Source of the DNA: an uncultured Bacilli bacterium
GTDB lineage: Bacteria > Bacillota_I > Bacilli_A > RF39 > UBA660
Direction: 5' to 3'
Assembly: GCA_944336815.1 (NCBI GenBank)
Contig: CALVLG010000007.1
Location: 1 to 19,054 of the forward strand
Length of the DNA: 19,054 bases
Below the pieces are notes generated by a model that was given only the letters and a program-made list of their open reading frames with translations, made no database searches and was not told where the DNA came from. The stretch's first letter is position 1, and every line of letters begins with the position of its first letter. The position numbers and the translations under genes are program-made. Of the stretch, positions 13,350-19,054 are shown piece after piece.

Positions 13350-14231
13350 TAAATTCAAAAAATCATTTAAAAAGATAACAACTCCTGCTACAATCGCTAA
13401 GACAACCAGTAAAATCAAAATTTTAATTAAAATCGAACTAATTTTTCCTTCTTTATCGGTTTCCGCAAAATCTTTTTTATTAAATTTCATACTATTTGTG
13501 TAAAAAGAGTCATCTATATCTTCGTCTAATGCTTCCGCAATCTCTCTCTTTTCTTTTTCTTTTGTTTCTTCCTTTTCAATTGCTTCATCTAACTCTTTAG
13601 CCCCAGCTACAACAGTATTTTCATCACCGCGTAATTCTTCTAAAATATCTAAAGGATCTAAAGTTTTGTCGTCATCTATTTCTTCTTCCTCTTCTTCCTC
13701 TTTTTCATTCTTTAATTCTTCTTGTAATTTTTTAGTATAATTTTGGGTTTCATTCAAGTTAATAGTTGCAATTAAATCAATTAGTTCGTCTTTTGTCTTT
13801 TCATCAGCAGCTTTTGATTTCACTTCTTTTTCTTCTAATTCTAAATTTTTCAAAATGTCATATTGTGTATCCCGAACTTTTTTTAATCTTTCACTTTGGT
13901 AATCAACTTCTTTTTCTTCTCTTGCTTTTTCTAAAATTGCATTTATATCATATTCTTTAGTTTTTTCTAATTCTTCTTCCTCTTCTTCAGGAAGGTCCAA
14001 CTTTAATGAACGTCTTTTAGGCACTTCTTGATAATTTTTTTCTAAAATATCTTTTAATTTATCAATATCAATTTGGGAATCATTTTCACCTATAACTTTA
14101 GCATTACTACCTATATCAAAATTTTCTAATTCACTTTTTTTTATTTCTTCATAAAGTTCGTTGTTTTTTTTGATTCTTCGCGGCGGAATGTTAGGTGTAT
14201 CATCATAATATTTATTAATTCTTGTCTTCAT
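13338..14231 (-). CDS. Acidic, coiled-coil-rich tail-anchored membrane protein
   Basis: I do not recognise this 297-residue protein. The first 260 residues are highly charged and dominated by Glu and Lys, with poly-Glu runs (around 81-87 and 178-186) and heptad-like helices that suggest coiled coils. One hydrophobic helix near the C-terminus (about 263-289, ILIKILILLVVLAIVAGVV) is followed by only FLNDFLNLGWF. With no signal peptide, the acidic domain should face the cytoplasm. AAAGG lies 9 nt before the ATG; TATATT at 14258-14253 with TTTTCA 17 nt upstream is a possible promoter. It is followed by its own terminator and then yunB. The layout recalls membrane-tethered division or envelope scaffolds, but no specific family can be claimed. 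Confidence 0.75.
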   Translation of the reverse strand: MKTRINKYYDDTPNIPPRRIKKNNELYEEIKKSELENFDIGSNAKVIGENDSQIDIDKLKDILEKNYQEVPKRRSLKLDLPEEEEEELEKTKEYDINAILEKAREEKEVDYQSERLKKVRDTQYDILKNLELEEKEVKSKAADEKTKDELIDLIATINLNETQNYTKKLQEELKNEKEEEEEEEIDDDKTLDPLDILEELRGDENTVVAGAKELDEAIEKEETKEKEKREIAEALDEDIDDSFYTNSMKFNKKDFAETDKEGKISSILIKILILLVVLAIVAGVVIFLNDFLNLGWF

Positions 14232-14252
14232 AACTATGATCCTTTCATACTA

Positions 14253-14281
14253 AATATAACATATTTTGACATATTTGAAAA
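14253..14281 (-). promoter_or_regulatory. Possible promoter of the acidic tail-anchored protein gene
   Basis: On the minus strand TTTTCA (14281-14276), a 17-nt spacer and TATATT (14258-14253) lie 21 nt before the ATG. Confidence 0.5.
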
Positions 14282-14337
14282 CGACAATTTATTGATTTTT
14301 AAAACTTTTTATGTTTAAATAATCTTGGTGATTATTA

Positions 14338-14565
14338 ATGAAAAGCATTAAGGCTTTAACGGATCAATGTATAGGCTGTGGAGCATGTATTGGAATTGAT
14401 CCAGAACATTTTGATTTTAATGATGATGGATTATCTCATGTTATTAGTAACGAAAACATCGATTCTCCACTAGTTACTGAAGCAATAGAATCATGTCCTG
14501 TAGGCATTATTTCTATTGAAGAAGAAAAAAAAGAAGAATCAACTAACGAAAATCCTTCTTTTTAA
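14338..14565 (+). CDS. fer: Ferredoxin, single [4Fe-4S] cluster
   Basis: The 75-residue protein is an electron carrier of the Bacillus Fer type. Four cysteines bind one cluster: C11, C14 and C17 in CIGCGACIGIDPEHF, and C53 in ESCPVGII. The second cluster of clostridial 2[4Fe-4S] ferredoxins is absent. A Glu-rich tail (EEEKKEESTNE) follows. It is cytoplasmic. The ribosome site is weak (GGTGAT, 7 nt before the ATG); TTGATT around 14292-14297 with an imperfect TTAAAT box may be the promoter. It is divergent from the acidic membrane-protein gene and ends in a strong bidirectional terminator. Confidence 0.93.
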   Translation: MKSIKALTDQCIGCGACIGIDPEHFDFNDDGLSHVISNENIDSPLVTEAIESCPVGIISIEEEKKEESTNENPSF

Positions 14566-14600
14566 AAAACGTTCACATGATTAAAATGTGAATGTTTTTT
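14564..14600. terminator. Bidirectional terminator between ferredoxin and rluB
   Basis: AAAAAACGTTCACAT (14564-14578) pairs with ATGTGAATGTTTTTT (14586-14600) across 7 nt, with one G-U pair. T-runs exist on both strands; the arms touch the stop codons of both convergent genes. Confidence 0.9.
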
Positions 14601-15313
14601 TATTTTAAAGAATATAATTTCTTTACTTCTTTAATTGTTAAAGGACGATACTGTCCTTTTTTTAAACCTTCTAAATTTAAAAAGGCAAAACTTTCTCTTT
14701 TTAAAGTTAAAACTTCATGATTAATAGCTGCCAACATTTTTTTTACTATATGGTTTCTTCCTTCTACAATTCCTAAATAAACAAGCGAATTTTGACTTTC
14801 TTTATTAACTTTTTTAACTTTAAAATATGTTGGAATTACTTTCCTACCATCAATAACAATTCCTTTTTTTATTTGCAAAATATCATCTTTAGTAAAAAGA
14901 CCTTTAACCTTAGCTAAATAAATTTTTTCAATTTGATTTTTTGGATGAGTCAAAAAATTAGTTAAATCCCCATCATTAGTTAGCAAAAGTAATCCCGTAG
15001 TATCATAATCTAATCTTCCAACTGGATAAATTCGCTTTTTAGAAGGAATAAAATCAACTACCGTTTTGCGTCCTTTATCATCATGAACACTGGAAATAAC
15101 TTTTTCAGGTTTATAAAGCAAATAATATTCTTTTTCTTCTTTAGTTGCTAACAATTTACCATTTATCACAATTTCATCATCATAGTTTGCTTTATACCCT
15201 AGTTCGGTTACAATTATCCCATTGACAACAACTTTTCCTTTTAAAATTAAATCTTCAGCTTTTCTTCGCGAACAATAACCCGTTGAAGCAATGATTTTTT
15301 GTAGTCTTTCCAT
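14600..15313 (-). CDS. rluB: rRNA pseudouridine synthase, RluB/RsuA family
   Basis: RsuA/RluB-family enzymes convert a uridine in ribosomal RNA to pseudouridine. The 237-residue protein has an N-terminal S4 RNA-binding domain (about 1-60, RLQKIIASTGYCSRRKAEDLI) and the catalytic domain with GRLDYDTTGLLLLTNDG (99-115), where D102 in RLD is the nucleophile. VEGRNHIVKKML near the C-terminus matches the family's EGRNRQVRRM motif. The length is typical of Firmicutes RluB; whether the target is 23S or 16S rRNA cannot be fixed from sequence alone. AGGAGG 4 nt before the ATG starts at the upstream gene's TAG stop, giving an 8-nt gap. It is last in a six-gene operon. Confidence 0.92.
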   Translation of the reverse strand: MERLQKIIASTGYCSRRKAEDLILKGKVVVNGIIVTELGYKANYDDEIVINGKLLATKEEKEYYLLYKPEKVISSVHDDKGRKTVVDFIPSKKRIYPVGRLDYDTTGLLLLTNDGDLTNFLTHPKNQIEKIYLAKVKGLFTKDDILQIKKGIVIDGRKVIPTYFKVKKVNKESQNSLVYLGIVEGRNHIVKKMLAAINHEVLTLKRESFAFLNLEGLKKGQYRPLTIKEVKKLYSLK

Positions 15314-15321
15314 AGTTCCTC

Positions 15322-16488
15322 CTATCTTTTTAAATTATCTAAATATGTTCTTTCTAAATTATAATGATATAAATTTCCTTGAATAAAAATATCTATTCCT
15401 TTTTGCCAATCATCGTCAGTAAAATATTGAAAAATATTTAAAATATAATTCGGATCATTAGCCTCTAAAATACTACCGTTTAAAATATCTTCTTGACTTA
15501 TGCCTGCATGAATTCTTGGATACCCCATATTATAAGAAGCTATTCCTTTAATTAAGTCTTTTTTCATTTGAATTAAATAAGATAAGTAAGCCGTCGAAAT
15601 CCGAATATTCGTATCAACATTATTTTTAGCGTCTTTTAATCTAAAAATTTCATAACCTTCATTTTTTAATTTTACTGCTTCTTGAATTTTTTGTTGTTCT
15701 TCTGACGTAAAGTTTGGAAAATGCGTCATCGTTTCAAGATCGCTTATTGGATATTTATCATAACAACTTGGTAAAACATAAAGTTTATCAGTTTTAACAA
15801 GTATTCCATCTTGATATACCGGAACTTCAATTTTTTCACCACAAATACTTCCCGTAAGCTGCCCAACATTATTATAATTAGGACTTGTTTTATCATTTGA
15901 TCTTTCTTGAGTAAATAAAGAAACTAATAAATTTTCATCAATACCATAACGGTTACTATAATTAGATATACTACTTCCAAATAAAGATTTAGTTTCAGCC
16001 TTTTTTTGAAACCCCAATTCATCAGTCGGATAAACTTCATTCGTAAAAGTAATTTTATCTTTTATTGCTTTAATTTCTGGTTCAGAAACATCTTCTTCTT
16101 TCACCATTTTTTGTGATGGATCAACCTGAATAATTATCGGTGCTTGCGTAGCTACAATTGGAGAAATAATTTCGTTTGCCACATCTTGTGTTTCTTCATA
16201 CTCTATATTTTCATTTATTGATATTTTATCTTTTTTATTTGTAAAAGCTAATAATGCAACGGCCGCGCATAAAAGAAAAAGTCGCTTATTTAACATTCTT
16301 CCTTTTTTACTTCGCATACAAAGTGGTTTTAATGAAACTTCAAGGTGATTATTGCTTCGCAAAAGTTGATACCGAAACATTTTGTTATCAATAATAATTA
16401 TTCGTCTTTCTTCATCAAGCAATTTTATTTTGCTCTTTGGATATTCTTGCTTAATATACTCTAACCAAGCTTTTTTAGTACTATTCAT
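15322..16488 (-). CDS. Lytic transglycosylase-like (SLT-fold) membrane-anchored protein
   Basis: The 388-residue protein has a cytoplasmic N-terminal region of about 65 residues, a short hydrophobic segment (about 69-82, RLFLLCAAVALLAF), a linker, and an SLT-like domain. SLT enzymes cleave peptidoglycan glycan strands. Motifs in order: YGIDENLLVSLFTQERS with candidate catalytic E195, NVGQLTG in place of GLMQ, NIRISTAYLSYLI, and IASYNMGYPRI (318-325). Two Cys (216 and 242) could form a disulfide. An inserted stretch of about 75 residues lies between the second and third motifs. The frame also opens at 16500, but that ATG abuts GAGG with no spacing; the ATG at 16488, 12 nt downstream of GAGG, is chosen. 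It overlaps the DUF1292 gene by 8 nt. Confidence 0.8.
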   Translation of the reverse strand: MNSTKKAWLEYIKQEYPKSKIKLLDEERRIIIIDNKMFRYQLLRSNNHLEVSLKPLCMRSKKGRMLNKRLFLLCAAVALLAFTNKKDKISINENIEYEETQDVANEIISPIVATQAPIIIQVDPSQKMVKEEDVSEPEIKAIKDKITFTNEVYPTDELGFQKKAETKSLFGSSISNYSNRYGIDENLLVSLFTQERSNDKTSPNYNNVGQLTGSICGEKIEVPVYQDGILVKTDKLYVLPSCYDKYPISDLETMTHFPNFTSEEQQKIQEAVKLKNEGYEIFRLKDAKNNVDTNIRISTAYLSYLIQMKKDLIKGIASYNMGYPRIHAGISQEDILNGSILEANDPNYILNIFQYFTDDDWQKGIDIFIQGNLYHYNLERTYLDNLKR

Positions 16489-16723
16489 CAGCAAATTCAT
16501 CCTCTAAAAGAATCATTACTTCTTTTAATTCTTCTTCACTAACATCAAACAAATTATTTTCTTCATCCTTTGGATCGTATTTTGATACAAAAACGTCACC
16601 ATCAATTTTATCCGTTTCTTCATACACTAAATAAAATTGCTTATATTTTTCGGAATATAAACTTGTTATTATTTTGCATTCGATACTTCCTTCATCAGTA
16701 TCTAAAAAAAATGTATTATTCAT
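16481..16723 (-). CDS. DUF1292 protein (YrzB-like)
   Basis: The 80-residue acidic cytoplasmic protein follows the DUF1292 pattern: a FFLDTDEGSIECKII opening, KQFYLVYEE in the middle, and a VSEEELKEVMILLEDEF C-terminal helix. The family is common in Firmicutes and has no established function. An in-frame GTG exists at 16729, but AAAGGG lies 8 nt before the ATG at 16723, which is chosen. The start overlaps the upstream stop as ATGAATAA (8 nt), and its own stop overlaps the next start as ATGAATAG, so translation of three genes is probably coupled. Confidence 0.82.
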   Translation of the reverse strand: MNNTFFLDTDEGSIECKIITSLYSEKYKQFYLVYEETDKIDGDVFVSKYDPKDEENNLFDVSEEELKEVMILLEDEFADE

Positions 16724-17987
16724 GGTCACTACCCTTTCTTTTCTTAATTATTTCATTTACCGCTTTTAATATGCCAATTTTTGCTGATTCGAAAGTAAGT
16801 CCCCCTTGTTGATAAGCTAAATACGGTTCACGCAAAGGCCCATCACATGATAACTCGATACTAGAACCTTGAACAAAAGCTCCAGCAGCCATAATAACTT
16901 TATCATCGTATCCTGGTGTTTCAATTGGAATCGGTTTTACAAAAGAATCAATAGGACTACCAGCTTGAATTCCAGCACAATAAGAAATTAAATCTTCTGG
17001 ATTACCAAATAAAATAGTTAGAACTATATCTACACTTTCTTCCAATGGTTTAGGATCGACTAAATACCCTAGTTCTTCCAATAAAGCACTTGTTAAAATA
17101 GATGTTTTAACCGCACTAGAAACTACTTGTGGAGCTAAAAAAATACCTTCTAAAAATTGTCTATTTGCTCCTAAACTTGGGCCAACTTCTTTTCCTTCAC
17201 CAGGCAAAGTAAGAGCTTCAGAAACTAAATGAACATATTCTTTTTTACCGACAACATATCCCCCATTTAAAGCCATCCCACCGCCAAGATTTTTAATAAG
17301 TGAACCAACTACAATATCCGCCCCAACTTCACAAGGCTCTTTTGTAGTTACAAACTCACAATAGCAATTATCTATCATAATTATCGTATTAGGACTTATT
17401 TTTTTAATTTCCTGAATTATTTTCTCTACTTTATCCAAAGATATACTCTTTCGGCTTGAATATCCTCTACTTCGTTGAATTTCAATTACTTTTACTTGAT
17501 GATTAGTTAAATAATCAAGAATCTTAGCTGTATCAAAATCGTCATCTTTCAAAGGAATTTCATCATATTTAATGCCGAAACTTTTTAATGAACTAGCATT
17601 TTCTTTAATCCCGATAACTTCATGTAAGGTATCATAAGGAGTACCTGTAATAGATAAAAGTAAATCATTAGGTCTTAATAACCCGAAAAGTGTTTTAGCA
17701 AGGGCATGGGAACCAGAAATAAATTGATTTCTAACCAAAGCATCTTGAGCTTTAAAAATATACTTATAAACATTTTCAATTGCTTCTCTGCCAATATCAT
17801 CATATCCATAACCTGTTGTCATATTAAAATGTGTTTCACTTATATGAGCATTCCAAAAAGCCTGCAAAACTTTAGCTGTATTTTCTTCACAAATGGCATC
17901 TATTTCAACTAATTTATTTTTTATTTTGGGTAAAACTTTATCATAAAGTTCCCATGTTTCTTTTTCTAAATTCAAATAATTTTTCAT
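16716..17987 (-). CDS. PLP-dependent methionine gamma-lyase family protein (YnbB / aluminium resistance type)
   Basis: The 423-residue protein is full length for the Met_gamma_lyase (PF06838) group of fold-type I PLP enzymes. The Schiff-base lysine is K232 in VVGSLIKNLGGGMA; D206 in MIDNCYCEF should contact the pyridine nitrogen; FISGSHALAKTL and ITGTPYDT bind the phosphate. Conserved family segments PGEGKEVGPSLGANRQF and ELSCDGPLREPY are present. Such proteins are annotated as aluminium resistance or C-S lyases, but the natural substrate is uncertain. The start at 17987 overlaps the SDR stop as ATGA. It is cytoplasmic, in an operon with a redox protein and an oxidoreductase. Confidence 0.9.
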   Translation of the reverse strand: MKNYLNLEKETWELYDKVLPKIKNKLVEIDAICEENTAKVLQAFWNAHISETHFNMTTGYGYDDIGREAIENVYKYIFKAQDALVRNQFISGSHALAKTLFGLLRPNDLLLSITGTPYDTLHEVIGIKENASSLKSFGIKYDEIPLKDDDFDTAKILDYLTNHQVKVIEIQRSRGYSSRKSISLDKVEKIIQEIKKISPNTIIMIDNCYCEFVTTKEPCEVGADIVVGSLIKNLGGGMALNGGYVVGKKEYVHLVSEALTLPGEGKEVGPSLGANRQFLEGIFLAPQVVSSAVKTSILTSALLEELGYLVDPKPLEESVDIVLTILFGNPEDLISYCAGIQAGSPIDSFVKPIPIETPGYDDKVIMAAGAFVQGSSIELSCDGPLREPYLAYQQGGLTFESAKIGILKAVNEIIKKRKGSDHE

Positions 17988-18655
17988 TCACTAACCACCT
18001 CAAACGCACCAGTTTTATCTGTCAGAATCCATTTTAGCACAATATTTACTGCTTTCTCTATGGAAACAAAGGAAAGCAATGGTTTAATATCTTTAGGAAT
18101 ATCATTCATTGGAGTATCTAACCAACCAAATAGAATTGAATTAACAAAAGCATCTTTATAAGCTATTGCAAAATCTTTCGTTAACATATTTAAAGCAGCC
18201 TTAGAAGCATCATATTCCATCGTCACAACGTCCATTTTATCAATTGTATTATCAGAAGAAATATTAAGAATATGCCCTTTTCTTGCACAAATATCTTTTC
18301 CAAAAATTTTCATCAGTAAAAAAGGAGCATAAACATTAACCGTAAAAACAGAGTTAAAACTGTAATAATTTTTTTCTTCTAACTCACTTACATGATCTAA
18401 GCCAGCATTATTAATTAAAATATCAAGACAAATATTTTCTTTATCTAAGCATTCTTTTAAACGATAAATATCTTCTTCTTTCATAAAGTCAGCTTGAATG
18501 ATAAAAGAACTTGCCTTATATTGTTCATGTAAAGTTAAAATATTATTGTTATTCTTACAATAATGCATAACAACATAATAGCCTTCTTCTAATAATCTTT
18601 TACAAATTGCATATCCTAAACCACCAGAAGCTCCCGAAACTAAAACCGTTTTCAT
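17984..18655 (-). CDS. Short-chain dehydrogenase/reductase (FabG-like)
   Basis: The 223-residue Rossmann-fold oxidoreductase has the SDR motifs intact: SGASGGLG (7-14) for the cofactor, NNAG (82-85), N107 in the helix following it, S133 or S134 in NISSDN, and Y148-DAS-K152. The general acid and cofactor lysine are present, so it should be active. Arginine or lysine right after the glycine loop (KR, 19-20) is compatible with NADP(H). It is slightly shorter than FabG (about 245). The substrate is unknown; there are no fatty acid genes nearby. ATGA overlaps join it to the genes on both sides. Confidence 0.87.
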   Translation of the reverse strand: MKTVLVSGASGGLGYAICKRLLEEGYYVVMHYCKNNNNILTLHEQYKASSFIIQADFMKEEDIYRLKECLDKENICLDILINNAGLDHVSELEEKNYYSFNSVFTVNVYAPFLLMKIFGKDICARKGHILNISSDNTIDKMDVVTMEYDASKAALNMLTKDFAIAYKDAFVNSILFGWLDTPMNDIPKDIKPLLSFVSIEKAVNIVLKWILTDKTGAFEVVSE

Positions 18656-18999
18656 AAACTTTCCTCATATTCTTTCTCATTAAAACCAAAAAGGACATTT
18701 TTCTCAGTCAATAAAATAGGTCTTTTAACTAGCATTCCATCTGTACTTAATAGCCTCAATAGCTCTTCATCACTCATCCTTGACCGTTTTTCTTTAAGAT
18801 TTAATTTTTTATAAACCAAGCCACTTGTATTAACCATTTTATTAATAGGTACACCTAAGTCATACCATTTTTTTAACTCTTCATAAGTAGGATTATTAAC
18901 TTTTATATCTCTTTCTTCAAATAAAATATTATGTTCCTCCAAATACTTTTTAGCTTTCTGGCATGTACTGCATTTTGCATAACAAATAAAAAGATTCAC
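18652..18999 (-). CDS. ArsC/Spx-family thioredoxin-fold protein
   Basis: Using the GTG at 18999, the 115-residue protein begins MNLFICYAKCSTCQKAKKYL, placing the active site C10-ST-C13 at the end of the first strand as in ArsC, YffB and Spx. The family marks WYDLGVPINKMVNTSG and MLVKRPILL (RP motif) are present. The frame also opens with GTG at 19008, but that is only 2 nt from GAGG, whereas 18999 is 11 nt away. True arsenate reductase, YusI-like reductase or Spx-type regulator cannot be separated; the Spx RNA-polymerase contact residues are not obvious and no ars genes are nearby. It is the first gene of the operon. Confidence 0.82.
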   Translation of the reverse strand: MNLFICYAKCSTCQKAKKYLEEHNILFEERDIKVNNPTYEELKKWYDLGVPINKMVNTSGLVYKKLNLKEKRSRMSDEELLRLLSTDGMLVKRPILLTEKNVLFGFNEKEYEESL

Positions 19000-19022
19000 A
19001 AGTACCACTTCCTCATAAATCT

Positions 19023-19051
19023 ATTATAAATGAAAAAGAAATTGAAAGCAA
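19023..19051 (-). promoter_or_regulatory. Promoter of the six-gene ArsC-to-rluB operon
   Basis: On the minus strand TTGCTT (19051-19046), a 17-nt spacer and TATAAT (19028-19023) lie 23 nt before the GTG at 18999. The hexamers and spacing equal those at 11392-11420. Confidence 0.7.
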
Positions 19052-19054
19052 ATT

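Noticed and set aside
13766..13960. Leu-rich plus-strand ORF of 64 codons
   Set aside because: It is the antisense shadow of the Glu/Lys-rich coding region and has no SD or promoter.
16570..16812. Plus-strand ORF of 80 codons
   Set aside because: It is antisense to the DUF1292 gene and the end of the PLP enzyme gene, without translation signals.
17706..17912. Plus-strand ORF of 68 codons
   Set aside because: It is antisense to the PLP-enzyme gene and has no SD.

Overview
The window is AT-rich DNA from a low-GC Gram-positive bacterium, most likely a lineage within or next to class Bacilli (Bacillota). This rests on strong AGGAGG-type ribosome binding sites, TTGNNN-17-TATAAT promoters, tRNAs that encode CCA and resemble Bacillus tRNAs, and homologues of Bacillus-type proteins (YutD, YunB, an Nfu/YutI-like protein, a CvfD/YugI-like S1 protein, RluB, a YrzB-like DUF1292 protein). 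TGA is used as a stop (the cls, SDR and ArsC-family genes) and TGG encodes Trp, so this is code 11 and not the Mycoplasma code. The YunB homologue and a probable YutH homologue suggest an endospore-forming ancestry. Nothing indicates a plasmid, phage or transposon.

Layout. 1-1078: membrane-anchored XRE regulator running off the left edge. 1212-4165: DUF362 protein, small membrane protein and cardiolipin synthase, all on the minus strand. 4283-4359: single elongator tRNA-Met. 4506-5798: DUF1287 surface protein and a second membrane-anchored XRE regulator on the plus strand. 5821-5943: an unlisted 40-codon, very basic small ORF with its own promoter and Shine-Dalgarno (SD) site. 6005-7951: hypothetical protein, VanY-type D,D-carboxypeptidase and HAD phosphatase. 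8011-8443: five-tRNA operon (Leu-Ser-fMet-Asp-Phe in transcript order). 8575-9247: S1-domain protein and Nfu scaffold, divergent, with overlapping promoters.

9242-14231 is the most interesting block. A YutH-like degenerate kinase-fold protein, YutD and YunB are interleaved with three proteins I do not recognise: a Pro/Val/Asn-rich protein, a C-terminally membrane-anchored protein, and a very acidic tail-anchored protein. In Bacillus subtilis yutI (nfu), yutH, yutD and yunB lie in one chromosomal neighbourhood, so this looks like a remodelled yut/yun cluster. The two sporulation homologues are the only genes here with no visible SD, and each has a -10-like box about 5 nt before its ATG.

14338-14565: single-cluster [4Fe-4S] ferredoxin on the plus strand. 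14600-18999: a tightly packed minus-strand operon (ArsC/Spx-like protein, SDR oxidoreductase, PLP-dependent Met-gamma-lyase family enzyme, DUF1292 protein, lytic transglycosylase-like protein, RluB) whose first four junctions are 4- or 8-nt overlaps. Its promoter lies at the right edge, so the operon is complete.

Several genes have stop codons inside or touching their own intrinsic terminators, and four CDS starts were moved downstream on SD evidence.
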